64,000 bases of DNA from JAJDYQ01 sp963662865 (GCA_963662865.1 OY759969.1:1116001-1180000), one strand, 5' to 3'; positions 25,985-35,027 are shown, counted from the first letter of the stretch. Notes: generated by a model not told the origin, from the sequence alone. Program-made: numbers and translations.

Positions 25985-26206
25985 ATGCCGGTCAATACGT
26001 TATTAGCCGCTTCGGTGGAGCTGCTTGTCCTGGGGATGGGAACTGTTTTCGTTATTCTCGGGCTGCTCATCGGGTGTATGACCTTGCTGGGTCATTTCGC
26101 CCCAAATGAGGAACCGGTCACCGTATCTGCCGACTCAGATGCGCCTTTGGCTGCCGCCATTCAGTCTGCAATCCATGTTTACAGAAGCAGACGCCCGACT
26201 CGATAA
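25985..26206 (+). CDS. oadG: Oxaloacetate decarboxylase gamma subunit
   Basis: A 73-residue protein with one membrane helix, LLVLGMGTVFVILGLL, preceded by a short periplasmic start and followed by a polar tail. This GMGTVFV helix and size are typical of OadG, the small membrane subunit that ties the carboxyltransferase/biotin subunit OadA to the sodium pump OadB. The ATG at 25985 is chosen because AAGGAGGT ends four bases before it; an in-frame ATG at 25964 would lie upstream of that ribosome site. It is first in the oadG-oadA-oadB series, 49 bp before oadA. Confidence 0.85.
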   Translation: MPVNTLLAASVELLVLGMGTVFVILGLLIGCMTLLGHFAPNEEPVTVSADSDAPLAAAIQSAIHVYRSRRPTR

Positions 26207-26208
26207 TT

Positions 26209-26223
26209 AACGATCTGATCGTT
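26209..26223 (+). promoter_or_regulatory. Small palindrome between oadG and oadA
   Basis: AACGATCTGATCGTT is a perfect inverted repeat right after the oadG stop, followed by ATTTTAT. As RNA it could form a five-base-pair hairpin, possibly modulating read-through or mRNA ends; as DNA it could be an operator. The evidence is only the symmetry and position. Confidence 0.3.
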
Positions 26224-26255
26224 ATTTTATCGTTGGATATGGCTTTATCTGAACC

Positions 26256-28043
26256 ATGATGAATAAACCACTGCAAATTACGGATGTCGTCCTGCGTGAC
26301 GCACATCAGTCATTGTTCGCTACCCGTCTTCGCATTGAGGATATGCTGCCAATCGCCGAAAAGCTCGACAGGGTCGGCTATTGGTCACTGGAAACCTGGG
26401 GTGGTGCCACCTTTGACGCCTGTATTCGTTTCCTTGGCGAGGATCCCTGGGAGCGCCTGCGCCGGTTAAAGGCGGCTATGCCAAATACCCGGCAGCAGAT
26501 GCTGCTGCGCGGCCAGAATGCGCTCGGTTATCGGCATTACGCGGATGATGTTATTGAAAAGTTTGTCGAGCGCGCCGCTGAAAACGGTATGGATGTGTTC
26601 CGTATTTTTGACGCCATGAATGATGTGCGTAATCTGGAAACGGCAGTCAAGGCCGCGCTCCGTGTTGGCCGGCATGCTCAGGGCACGATTTGTTACACCG
26701 ATAGCCCCGTTCATACTATGGATACCTGGATGGATATGGCCAGACGCCTGGAGGATATGGGTTGCCATTCAATCGCCATTAAAGATATGGCCGGTCTGCT
26801 GAAACCCTATACGGCCTATGAACTGGTTACCAGGCTAAAGGAATCCACTGCCCTGCCGATTTCATTGCACAGCCATGCTACGACCGGCATGTCAACTACG
26901 ACGCTGATCAAGGCGGCCGAGGCCGGCCTGGATGTCGCCGATACGTCAATTTCTTCCATGAGCCTGACTTATGGCCATTCCCCTACGGAGTCCATGGTGG
27001 CGATGCTGGATGGGACCGAGCGTGATACCGGCCTGGATATTCATCTGCTGGAAGAGATTGCCATTTACTTCCGTGAGGTGCGTAAGAAATACGCCGCATT
27101 CGAGGGTTCGTTGAAGGGCGTTGACCCGCGCATTCTGATCGCTCAGGTGCCCGGGGGTATGTTGACCAATATGGAAAACCAGCTACGTGAGCAAAACGCA
27201 CTGGATAAAATGGACGAGGTGCTGGCGGAAATTCCGGCGGTTCGCAAAGACCTTGGTTATATCCCGCTTGTCACTCCAACCTCGCAGATCGTTGGTACGC
27301 AAGCGGTCATTAATGTGCTGTCGGGGAAGCGTTATAAAACAATATCCAGGGAAACTGCGGGTGTATTAAAGGGCGAATACGGTGCCTCGCCCGGGGCGGT
27401 CAATAAGGAACTGCAGGGGCGTGTTCTGGAGGGCGGCGAGGCAATCACCTGCCGCCCTGCGGATATGCTTGATAATGAATTGGATGCACTGACCGACGAA
27501 TTGAAGCGGCTGGCGAACGATGAGGGCTTTGAGTTATCCGAAAACGCCGTGGATGATGTTCTGATTTATGCGCAGTTCCCGGAGGTCGGCCTGAAGTTCC
27601 TGAAGAATCGTGGCAATGTGGATGCGTTTGAACCGGCTCCAGCAATTGGGCCTGAACGGGCCACGACGGTTCCGCCGACCACCACGCCCACCAGCGGCCC
27701 TGAAAATTACCGCGTCAATGTCGATGGTCGCGTTTATAGTGTCCAGGTTGAACCTTCGACCGGTGGGGTTATAGCCGCCACTCCCGCAACGACCGCCGCC
27801 CCCGCTGTTACGATTGATCCCGCTCATGCCGGTGAAATTGTGACCGCCCCTCTGGCAGGCAGCGTGATTGATATTCCGGTTCAGTCCGGTGATCAGGTAT
27901 CCGCAGGCCAGGTGGTTATCATCATTGAGGCCATGAAGATGGAAACTCAGATTCGCTGTTCAAGCAACGGTCATGTCGCCAGTATCAATGTGAATAAGGG
28001 CGATAGCGTTCAGGTCGATCAGGATCTGTTAAGCATTCTTTAG
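26256..28043 (+). CDS. oadA: Oxaloacetate decarboxylase alpha subunit (biotin carrier and carboxyltransferase)
   Basis: A 595-residue cytoplasmic subunit that moves the carboxyl group of oxaloacetate to biotin, releasing pyruvate. Residues 1-~300 form the carboxyltransferase barrel: LRDAHQSLFATR, the metal-binding SLHSHATTGM histidines and AIKDMAGLLKPY. An ~150-residue conserved carboxylase domain follows, then a proline/threonine-rich linker with TTVPPTTTPTSG, and a C-terminal biotinyl domain with EAMKMET carrying the biotinyl lysine. This order is that of OadA. No biotin carboxylase domain is present, so it is not a pyruvate carboxylase. The gene lies between oadG and oadB. The start MMNK has two adjacent ATGs and no strong ribosome site. 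Confidence 0.95.
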   Translation: MMNKPLQITDVVLRDAHQSLFATRLRIEDMLPIAEKLDRVGYWSLETWGGATFDACIRFLGEDPWERLRRLKAAMPNTRQQMLLRGQNALGYRHYADDVIEKFVERAAENGMDVFRIFDAMNDVRNLETAVKAALRVGRHAQGTICYTDSPVHTMDTWMDMARRLEDMGCHSIAIKDMAGLLKPYTAYELVTRLKESTALPISLHSHATTGMSTTTLIKAAEAGLDVADTSISSMSLTYGHSPTESMVAMLDGTERDTGLDIHLLEEIAIYFREVRKKYAAFEGSLKGVDPRILIAQVPGGMLTNMENQLREQNALDKMDEVLAEIPAVRKDLGYIPLVTPTSQIVGTQAVINVLSGKRYKTISRETAGVLKGEYGASPGAVNKELQGRVLEGGEAITCRPADMLDNELDALTDELKRLANDEGFELSENAVDDVLIYAQFPEVGLKFLKNRGNVDAFEPAPAIGPERATTVPPTTTPTSGPENYRVNVDGRVYSVQVEPSTGGVIAATPATTAAPAVTIDPAHAGEIVTAPLAGSVIDIPVQSGDQVSAGQVVIIIEAMKMETQIRCSSNGHVASINVNKGDSVQVDQDLLSIL

Positions 28044-28088
28044 CAGGCGGTTGAGATTCTACTCATGCGGCACGATACGGCGTTAAAA

Positions 28089-28184
28089 ATGACCTCAAAA
28101 TGCTCATTGACTCTGGGTAAACTGCGCTTTTTCGGCCTTTTTTGTCTTGTCTCGCACTCGCCTGAGCAAATTTTAACCGCCGGT
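28089..28184 (+). repeat. Intergenic repeat, copy 2, between oadA and oadB
   Basis: A second, shorter copy of the element at 24061-24178, same strand, sharing ATGACCTCAAAATGCT, AAACTGCGCTTTTTCGGCC and the GAGC.AATTT.AACCGCC tail. It fills most of the 153-bp gap inside the oad operon and ends about a dozen bases before the oadB start. It lacks a reading frame of its own. Confidence 0.75.
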
Positions 28185-28196
28185 TAGGCTCAGGGT

Positions 28197-29330
28197 ATGA
28201 AAGAAGGTTTACTGGAGCTGTGGCTTGCCACAGGTATCGCTAATCTTACGCCCGGCCAAATTGTCATGATGGCCGTCTGCGGAGCGCTGATTTATCTGGC
28301 GATCGTTAAAAACTTCGAGCCTTTGCTGCTTATACCGATAGGCTTCGGCGGTATTCTAGCCAACATACCTCTGGCCGGTATCAGTGGTCCGGATGGCCTG
28401 CTTGGCCTGCTGTACGATGTGGGTATCAAAACCGGTCTGTTCCCATTATTGATTTTTATGGGTGTTGGTGCCATGACCGACTTTGGCCCGCTGCTCGCCA
28501 GACCCAGTCTGGCGATACTCGGCGGCGCCGCACAATTCGGTATTTTCATTACCCTGATTGGGGCTGTTCTTATGAATCATATCCCGGGAATTGAGTTCAG
28601 TCTGGCTGACGCATCGGCCATTGCCATTATCGGCGGTGCGGATGGACCAACGGCCATCTTTCTCGCTTCGCAACTGGCGCCTGATCTGCTGGGTGCCATT
28701 GCGGTCGCGGCTTATTCCTACATGGCGCTGGTTCCGCTCATCCAGCCACCGATCATGAAGCTGCTGACAACCGAGGAAGAGCGTAAAGTCGTGATGACTC
28801 AGCTGCGCCCGGTCAGCCGCTATGAAAAGATCATATTCCCTTTTCTGCTCGTGGGTCTGGCAATTATTTTGCTGCCCACGGCCACGCCTTTAATCGGTAT
28901 GCTGGCCTTTGGCAATCTGCTCAGGGAGTCGGGGGTGGTTGACCGCTTGAGCAATACCGCTCAGAATGAGCTCATTAATATCGTTACTATATTTCTGGGA
29001 CTTTCAGTTGGCGGCAAACTTTCTGCTGATAAGTTTCTTAATGCCGAAACTCTCGGTATTCTGGCGCTTGGTATTATTGCTTTTTCTGTCGGCACGGCTG
29101 CCGGTGTGGTCATGGGTAAAATCATGCACCGCGTAACCGGCGGACAGGTTAATCCTCTGATCGGGGCCGCCGGTGTGTCCGCTGTTCCTATGGCCGCCCG
29201 TGTCGCTAACAAGGTGGGACAGGAAGCCTGCCCACAAAATTTCCTGCTGATGCAGGCTATGGGGCCGAATGTTGCGGGCGTTATCGGTTCCGCCGTTGCC
29301 GCAGGCATACTACTGGCAATCGTTGGATGA
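28197..29330 (+). CDS. oadB: Sodium-pumping oxaloacetate decarboxylase beta subunit
   Basis: A 377-residue integral membrane protein with around nine or more hydrophobic segments. It decarboxylates the carboxybiotin on OadA and couples this to Na+ export across the inner membrane. The family's sodium-site motif GGADGPTAIF is present, as are the conserved NLLRESGVVDRLSN and the C-terminal ANKVGQEACPQNFLLMQAMGPNVAGVIGS region, of which the last part is a recognised OadB block. Length fits the shorter OadB form. It is separated from oadA by the intergenic repeat, so expression may be uncoupled, and its stop overlaps the malic enzyme start (ATGA), indicating co-translation of those two. Confidence 0.95.
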   Translation: MKEGLLELWLATGIANLTPGQIVMMAVCGALIYLAIVKNFEPLLLIPIGFGGILANIPLAGISGPDGLLGLLYDVGIKTGLFPLLIFMGVGAMTDFGPLLARPSLAILGGAAQFGIFITLIGAVLMNHIPGIEFSLADASAIAIIGGADGPTAIFLASQLAPDLLGAIAVAAYSYMALVPLIQPPIMKLLTTEEERKVVMTQLRPVSRYEKIIFPFLLVGLAIILLPTATPLIGMLAFGNLLRESGVVDRLSNTAQNELINIVTIFLGLSVGGKLSADKFLNAETLGILALGIIAFSVGTAAGVVMGKIMHRVTGGQVNPLIGAAGVSAVPMAARVANKVGQEACPQNFLLMQAMGPNVAGVIGSAVAAGILLAIVG

Positions 29331-31090
29331 TGACAATGAAAAAAACTCCTCTTATACCCAGCAGCGAGTATTTCAATTCCAGGCTGGATGAAAACGGCAG
29401 GCCCTTTCTGGAGGTCAAGCTGCGCGGTCTGGCATTGTTGCGCCTGGCGGCGACCAATAAGGGTACGGCTTTTACGAATGAAGAGCGCACTACCCTTGGA
29501 CTTGAAGGTTTATTGCCACCGAGGGTGACCAGCCTGCAACATCAGGTGGAGCGGCTGTATCGCAATTATCTGCAACAATCTGATGACCTCTCAAAGTATC
29601 AGTTTCTTCGCAGCGTTCAGGATCGTTCGGAATTTACATTTTATGCCCTGCTGGCGGATCACCTCACCGAAATGATGCCGATTATTTATACACCAACCGT
29701 CGGTAAGGCAGTGCAGCAGTACAGTTCGCTTTATCAAAGCCCAAGAGGAATAACGGTCTCCGCTGAAAATGCGGACCGCACCGAACAAGTTATCAATAAT
29801 TACCCCTGGGATGACATCAGAATGATCGTGGTCACGGATTCCTCGGCTATTTTAGGGATTGGCGATCAGGGACACGGCGGTCTGGCAATCTGCATCGGCA
29901 AGCTGGCACTTTACACTGCCGGAGGAGGCGTAAGCCCGTTCCACACTATGCCGGTGAACCTGGATGTCGGAACAGACCGTAAAGAATTGCTGGATGACCC
30001 GCACTATCTGGGCATACAACAACCCCGTCTGCGTGGTGAGAAGTATTTCGAGCTGATCGATAACTTTGTCAATGCCGTTTACAGGCGCTGGCCCAAGGCC
30101 ATCATCCAGTGGGAGGACTTTTCCAAGCACGTTGCCTTTGAAGTGCTGGAGCGCTACCGGCACAGGATCCCCTGTTTTAACGATGATATTCAGGGCACCG
30201 GTGCGGTAGCTCTGGCCGGTTTATTGTCAGCGTGCCATAAAAAAGGTGAGCATCTGCGTGACCAGTGTGTTGTCGTTTCGGGGGCCGGGGCCGGCGGCGT
30301 CGGCGTCGCCAGCGCTATTCGCGATGGTATGGTGAAAGAAGGATTGACTGAAGAAGAAGCCCGGCGAAGGCTGTTTGTACTGGATGCCCGCGGGCTGGTT
30401 ATGGAGGGTATCACCGCTGACAGCTACAAGGTGCCGATATCTCAGTATCAGGATACCTGCGCCGATTGGACCGTTGAGGGCAATATACCCAATTTGATGG
30501 AGGTCATTGATAACGGCAAACCTACCGTGCTGCTCGGCCTCACCGGTATCCCCGGCCTGTTTTCGCAACCGATTATTGAGGGCATGGCGCGCAGTACCGA
30601 GCAGCCTGTTATCTTCCCTCTGTCCAATCCAACGTCAAACTGTGAGGCGTTACCCACTGATATTATTGAATGGACCAAGGGTAAGGCGATTGTTGCCAGC
30701 GGCAGTCCGTTTGCAGATGTGGTCTATGAGGGTCAGACCTTTGTCATCGGTCAGGGGAATAATGCCTTTGTCTTCCCCGGGCTTGGCCTTGCTTCTATCC
30801 TCGGTGGCTGCAAACGCATCACTAATGAAATGGTGCTTGAGTCCGCCTATGCACTCGCTGACTATACCAGTAACAGGCATCTGGAAAGGGGCCTTATCTT
30901 CCCGCCTGTCGATGAACTGCAGGAGGTCAGCATCAAGGTCGCAACCAGGGTGCTGGTTCAGGCCATGGCCGACGGCGCATCAACGTGTGACGACCTGAAT
31001 CCGGAGGGACTTGAAGACTATGTACGTTCCCAATTCTGGAAAGCAGAATATATGCCATTCGTCCCCAGCAGTGAGGTAATCGAGTATTAA
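29327..31090 (+). CDS. maeA: NAD-type malic enzyme
   Basis: A cytoplasmic enzyme of about 587 residues, the large malic enzyme family, which oxidatively decarboxylates malate to pyruvate with NAD (or NADP). Motifs: the malate-site signature with FNDDIQGTGAV, nucleotide-binding SGAGAGGVGVA, the N-terminal YTPTVG, and PTSNCEA / GSPFADV near the C-terminus. The start overlaps the oadB stop by four bases; MMTMKK gives three possible ATGs (29327, 29330, 29336). Co-location with oadGAB suggests a unit that converts C4 acids to pyruvate, one arm pumping sodium and the other making reduced cofactor (inference). Coenzyme preference was not determined. Confidence 0.95.
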   Translation: MMTMKKTPLIPSSEYFNSRLDENGRPFLEVKLRGLALLRLAATNKGTAFTNEERTTLGLEGLLPPRVTSLQHQVERLYRNYLQQSDDLSKYQFLRSVQDRSEFTFYALLADHLTEMMPIIYTPTVGKAVQQYSSLYQSPRGITVSAENADRTEQVINNYPWDDIRMIVVTDSSAILGIGDQGHGGLAICIGKLALYTAGGGVSPFHTMPVNLDVGTDRKELLDDPHYLGIQQPRLRGEKYFELIDNFVNAVYRRWPKAIIQWEDFSKHVAFEVLERYRHRIPCFNDDIQGTGAVALAGLLSACHKKGEHLRDQCVVVSGAGAGGVGVASAIRDGMVKEGLTEEEARRRLFVLDARGLVMEGITADSYKVPISQYQDTCADWTVEGNIPNLMEVIDNGKPTVLLGLTGIPGLFSQPIIEGMARSTEQPVIFPLSNPTSNCEALPTDIIEWTKGKAIVASGSPFADVVYEGQTFVIGQGNNAFVFPGLGLASILGGCKRITNEMVLESAYALADYTSNRHLERGLIFPPVDELQEVSIKVATRVLVQAMADGASTCDDLNPEGLEDYVRSQFWKAEYMPFVPSSEVIEY

Positions 31091-31101
31091 ATCTCTGGCA
31101 T

Positions 31102-31134
31102 GGCAGGCTGTCATGCTTTTCCCGGCCTGCCTTT
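31102..31134 (+). terminator. Hairpin after the malic enzyme gene
   Basis: GGCAGGC (31102-31108) pairs with GCCTGCC (31125-31131) across a 16-base loop, followed by TTTA. It lies a few bases after the stop of the oad-malic enzyme operon and before the convergent DUF4124 gene, a sensible place for a terminator. The T-run is short. Confidence 0.4.
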
Positions 31135-31171
31135 ACGGTTCTAACTGTATGCCAGGTTAATCAGAGTTTCC

Positions 31172-31612
31172 CTAACTGCAGAAATATTCTATGTATTTCC
31201 GGGTTTCCTCCAGCTTTTTACTTCTGGCATCATCATCCAGGTAAACGGTCTCGCCAGCTTCATTTTCGTAACCTATACGGACAGCGGCCTGTAGCTTTGA
31301 CAGGTTAATTCTGGCTGTCTCGCATTGATCACCACTTTTTTCAGATGCCGAGGTTTTGGTTTTTTCTGCAGGCGCTTCGGCTTCGCTCTTGTCTCTTGAG
31401 TCAATCTGCTCGGCAAATGGCCTGTTAAGATCCGGAGAGTTTGCCGGGGGCGGTGGCGCCGCTTCTATAACCGTGTACTCGTAATCGAGAGGCTTGCGTT
31501 GTGTGTAATGAGTTTTGCCCTTATCATCCACCCACCGGTATATGGTATCCGCAAAACTCAAAGAACACAGCGTCACAAGCGCAAGGCCAAATAATAACCT
31601 GATTCTCATCAT
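31172..31612 (-). CDS. DUF4124-domain exported protein
   Basis: A 146-residue protein with a signal peptide (MMRIRLLFGLALVTLCSLSFA) followed by the DUF4124 motif DTIYRWVDDKGKTHYTQ at about residues 22-38. After a proline-rich low-complexity linker, a helical C-terminus contains two cysteines (about residues 97 and 145) that could form a disulfide. DUF4124 proteins are common short periplasmic proteins of gammaproteobacteria with no assigned role. It follows recA on the same strand, 212 bp away, in the position where recX is often found; no recX is seen. Confidence 0.8.
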   Translation of the reverse strand: MMRIRLLFGLALVTLCSLSFADTIYRWVDDKGKTHYTQRKPLDYEYTVIEAAPPPPANSPDLNRPFAEQIDSRDKSEAEAPAEKTKTSASEKSGDQCETARINLSKLQAAVRIGYENEAGETVYLDDDARSKKLEETRKYIEYFCS

Positions 31613-31824
31613 CTCTATTCCCTCTGTTAGTCTGCCAAAGGCAAGACCTTGACGTGTGTCCGATAGCTCAGATATTTTGCTGGCTGCAATGTAAGATACT
31701 CCATTCTTATGCTCAGGGGAATATTTTTGAGGTGTTTTCCTCTCAAAATCAATGACTCATTGTCACCGATTTTGGCGATACATCTGTGTATCACAGGAAG
31801 CTCCGGCTTGATTCAGAATTCCCT

Positions 31825-32853
31825 CTATTGCACGGAATCTTCCGGCTTTTGCTTATCGGAAGCGGTTATACCCAGTAATTTTTCACGCAGGGCCGCATCC
31901 ACTTCCTGTACAATCTCCGGGTGCTCTTTCAGATACTGCCGAACATTTTCCTTGCCCTGACCAATACGTTCATCTTCGTAGCTATACCAGGCACCGGCTT
32001 TCTTAATGAAACCATGCTGCACTCCCTGATCAATAATTTCACCAAGGTAGGAAATGCCTTCACCGTAAAGAATTTCGAATGTCGCGATCTTGAACGGGGG
32101 GGCCATTTTGTTTTTCACCACTTTAACCTTGGTTTCATTGCCAATCACCTCGTCACCTTTTTTGATCGCACCGATACGACGGATATCCAGACGAACAGAG
32201 GCGTAGAACTTCAAGGCGTTGCCGCCGGTAGTTGTTTCAGGGTTGCCAAACATGACTCCTATTTTCATACGTATCTGGTTGATAAAGATCACCATGGTAT
32301 TCGACCGCTTGATGTTGCCGGTCAGCTTACGCAACGCCTGAGACATCAGGCGCGCCTGTAATCCCATATGAGAATCTCCCATTTCACCTTCAATTTCAGC
32401 CTTGGGCGTGAGCGCCGCCACAGAGTCAACCACGATCAGTTCCACCGCGCCGGAACGTACCAGCATATCCGTAATTTCCAGCGCCTGCTCACCGGTATCC
32501 GGCTGTGATACCAGCAGATCGTCAATAGCGATACCGAGCTTCTCAGCATATGTCGGATCAAGTGCGTGCTCGGCATCCACAAATGCCACGGTGCCGCCCT
32601 GCTTCTGAGTCTCTGCGGCTACTTGCAGACTCAGGGTGGTTTTACCCGAAGATTCAGGGCCGTATATCTCAATAATCCGCCCCTTGGGCAAGCCACCAAT
32701 ACCTAATGCGACATCGAGAGCCAAAGAACCGGTTGAAACGATGTCAATATCCGCGGCTGTCGCGTCCCCCATGCGCATGACCGAACCCTGTCCAAACTGT
32801 TTTTCGATTTGGGAAAGTGCTGCCGCTAATGCCTTTTGCTTTTGTTCATCCAT
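31825..32853 (-). CDS. recA: Recombinase RecA
   Basis: A 342-residue RecA, near the usual length. It forms ATP-dependent filaments on single-stranded DNA for strand exchange and triggers LexA self-cleavage. Walker A GPESSGKTT, Walker B LIVVDSVAAL, the L2 region GNALKFYASVRLD and a short acidic tail are present. The ATG has AGGAGG four bases upstream. I found no classic CTGT-N8-ACAG LexA operator in the 190 bp before it, so SOS control is not shown by sequence. It is divergent from purC. Confidence 0.98.
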   Translation of the reverse strand: MDEQKQKALAAALSQIEKQFGQGSVMRMGDATAADIDIVSTGSLALDVALGIGGLPKGRIIEIYGPESSGKTTLSLQVAAETQKQGGTVAFVDAEHALDPTYAEKLGIAIDDLLVSQPDTGEQALEITDMLVRSGAVELIVVDSVAALTPKAEIEGEMGDSHMGLQARLMSQALRKLTGNIKRSNTMVIFINQIRMKIGVMFGNPETTTGGNALKFYASVRLDIRRIGAIKKGDEVIGNETKVKVVKNKMAPPFKIATFEILYGEGISYLGEIIDQGVQHGFIKKAGAWYSYEDERIGQGKENVRQYLKEHPEIVQEVDAALREKLLGITASDKQKPEDSVQ

Positions 32854-33042
32854 TTTGCCTCCTGATGGCGTTGATATGAGACCGTTGATTAACCTTTCGG
32901 TCAGGCGCGATGTTGATTATATTCAGGAGGCCTTTAACAAGTCCATACCCTGTATGAGGAGGTCGCCACGACATCGGTATGCTATATTCCCGGTGTCCGG
33001 CAACCCGGACAATCATTTCTGAAAACGCCTGCGTGGTTGTAT

Positions 33043-33936
33043 ATGAGAACCGGTTCCAACAGTCTTTTTGAGTCAAGCCTTGATTCCCTTCCTCTTGTTC
33101 AGCGTGGCAAGGTGCGCGATATTTATGATATCGACGACCAACATATGCTCATCGTTACGACGGATCGCCTATCCGCCTTTGATGTTGTCCTGCCGACGCC
33201 CATCAATGGCAAGGGGGCAGTATTGACCGGCATTTCCAATTTCTGGTTTGATTTTTTCAAGGACACTATCCCGAATCATTTAAGTCATATGGAATTATCT
33301 GAGATTCTCCCGGATGATAAGGAAAGATCACAGGTTAAAGGGCGAACCACTATCGCGCAGAAGCTAAAACCCTTACCGATAGAGGCTATCGTCAGGGGAT
33401 ATTTAGCCGGTTCCGGCTGGAAAGACTATCAGGAGGCGGGCGCTGTCAGCGGAATTACACTGGCTGCCGGTCTGGAACTGGCAGACAGGTTACCCGCACC
33501 GATTTATACGCCTTCGACCAAAGCCGACGCCGGACAACATGACACCGCTATCTCTTTCGACGATACGGTAGAGCTACTTGGAGAGAACCTCGCGGAACAG
33601 GTTCGAGAAGTGAGTTTACGAATATACACAACAGCAGCCGAATATGCGCTGGAAAGAGGGATTATCATTGCCGACACCAAGCTCGAGTTTGGTCTGGACG
33701 TGAGAAACGAACTTGTCCTGATTGACGAGGTATTAACACCCGACTCCTCAAGATTCTGGCCTGCGGACACCTATCAGCCGGGTATCAGTCCTCCCAGTTT
33801 TGACAAACAGTTTGTGCGTGACTACCTTGAAACGCTGGATTGGCAGAAAACGCCCCCCGGTCCTGAACTACCAGAAGAAATCGTCGAACACACTATATTA
33901 AAATACAGGGAAGCTGAAAGGCGTCTGAAGGGATAA
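33043..33936 (+). CDS. purC: SAICAR synthetase (phosphoribosylaminoimidazole-succinocarboxamide synthase)
   Basis: A 297-residue enzyme of purine biosynthesis that joins aspartate to CAIR with ATP, giving SAICAR. Signatures: LVQRGKVRDIYDI near the N-terminus, DRLSAFDVVLP, IEAIVRGYLAGSGWKDY and IADTKLEFGLD. It belongs to the longer PurC form of about 300 residues. The ATG at 33043 is preferred over an in-frame TTG two codons upstream; the ribosome site is weak for both. DUF3301 and an unrecognised gene follow on the same strand. Confidence 0.97.
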   Translation: MRTGSNSLFESSLDSLPLVQRGKVRDIYDIDDQHMLIVTTDRLSAFDVVLPTPINGKGAVLTGISNFWFDFFKDTIPNHLSHMELSEILPDDKERSQVKGRTTIAQKLKPLPIEAIVRGYLAGSGWKDYQEAGAVSGITLAAGLELADRLPAPIYTPSTKADAGQHDTAISFDDTVELLGENLAEQVREVSLRIYTTAAEYALERGIIIADTKLEFGLDVRNELVLIDEVLTPDSSRFWPADTYQPGISPPSFDKQFVRDYLETLDWQKTPPGPELPEEIVEHTILKYREAERRLKG

Positions 33937-33956
33937 AAGGATACCGGTCTGACGAT

Positions 33957-34292
33957 ATGAACGGTTTTCTGTTACTGCTTCTGTTAATCATTGTTGTACG
34001 AATATGGTATGGCAGTGCTAAAGTCAGAGAATCTGCGATTGACTGCGTTGCCGAAACTTTGCAGGATGCGGGACTGCAATTACTGGATGGTTCTATATGT
34101 CTGCATAAAATATGGCCGACACGTATGGCGTCAGGGCATATCGGTCTGCTACGCTTTTATTATTTTGAATATACTACCAACGGCGTGGACCGGCATCAGG
34201 GGTTAATCGTCATGGCAGCAGATAATATGGAATGCCTGCAATATAGAATAAACGGGCAAACTATTATGATAACAGGAGATAACAACCTGTAA
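33957..34292 (+). CDS. DUF3301 family protein
   Basis: A 111-residue protein with one N-terminal membrane helix (MNGFLLLLLLIIVVRIWY) and a soluble domain with QLLDGSICL, RFYYFEYTTNGVDRHQGLI and a late M...YRI segment. This pattern of an N-terminal anchor and FEFS..G..R..G matches the gammaproteobacterial family DUF3301, whose role is unknown. It begins 20 bp after purC and is probably co-transcribed with it. Confidence 0.75.
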   Translation: MNGFLLLLLLIIVVRIWYGSAKVRESAIDCVAETLQDAGLQLLDGSICLHKIWPTRMASGHIGLLRFYYFEYTTNGVDRHQGLIVMAADNMECLQYRINGQTIMITGDNNL

Positions 34293-34346
34293 GATCAATT
34301 CCCCAACTTATAACTCGTCGCAATAAGCATTACCGGTTTTTTAGCT

Positions 34347-35024
34347 ATGCCACTACTTTTTTCCAGGTATCCTGGCTGTCGTGAGAGCCACTTAAAACGC
34401 CGTTACCAGAATCCTCTCCTGCATTTTGGTGAAAATATTACCCAGGATATGGTCAATTTCGCCCATCGGGAGGATCTGGCCGAACTCGAACGATTCAAAC
34501 AGGATTTCACTGATCTGGTAACCCGGGCGGTAGAGCTTCAACTCAATAGCGAAAGCGATATTATTCTTAAGCTGAAAGAAGATATCGATAAGCTCTATGA
34601 GCAGTGCACGGGCCTGGCAGGCGACCCCGCCCCCTACAAAAAGGGACTAAACAGATTAATGAAAGTGGTCATGACGGCGATACGAAAAGGCGCGGGCAAA
34701 GACCCGACGGCACATGACCAGCTAAATCAGGAGGAGCTGGCCCGTACACAGCATTATGAGCTACTGGAATTGCCGTTAGTCTCGCATCTGCTCAGGCCGG
34801 ACTCCCCTGTTAAGGCCGACGAGCTCGCCGCCCTGATACTGGGGGAAGATGTGGACAATGCCCGCATCATTCTGGGGCTTTTCGACCCTGAGCATATTAT
34901 TGAATTGAGAAATCAGGCGGAGAGCTTATTAAAAGATGAAACCGGTGCAATACACGGCGCACCTTTCGCCGGCAGCATTCTCGGGTTACTCAGAAAATAC
35001 GCTGACAACACCACTCAACATTAA
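34347..35024 (+). CDS. Conserved-looking protein of unknown function
   Basis: A 225-residue soluble protein that I do not recognise. It is mostly helical, acidic and rich in Glu, Leu and Asp, with a likely coiled segment around residues 45-90 (ELERFKQDF, LKLKEDIDKLYEQC). A middle stretch KKGLNRLMKVVMTAIRKGAG is basic. No signal peptide or membrane helix is visible. The first ATG (34347) has no ribosome site; an internal ATG at 34449 (MVNFAHRED) follows AGGA closely and may be the true start, giving 191 residues. It lies 54 bp after the DUF3301 gene. Its uniform codon use and defined length support a real gene. Confidence 0.6.
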   Translation: MPLLFSRYPGCRESHLKRRYQNPLLHFGENITQDMVNFAHREDLAELERFKQDFTDLVTRAVELQLNSESDIILKLKEDIDKLYEQCTGLAGDPAPYKKGLNRLMKVVMTAIRKGAGKDPTAHDQLNQEELARTQHYELLELPLVSHLLRPDSPVKADELAALILGEDVDNARIILGLFDPEHIIELRNQAESLLKDETGAIHGAPFAGSILGLLRKYADNTTQH

Positions 35025-35027
35025 ATA

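Noticed and set aside
31725..31748. TTTTGAG/CTCAAAA hairpin between recA and the DUF4124 gene as a recA terminator
   Set aside because: The stem is AT-rich with a ten-base loop and no T-run follows on the recA strand.
32854..33042. Search for a LexA operator upstream of recA
   Set aside because: No CTGT-N8-ACAG site is present; the nearest CTGT (in CCCTGTATGAGG) lacks the second half.
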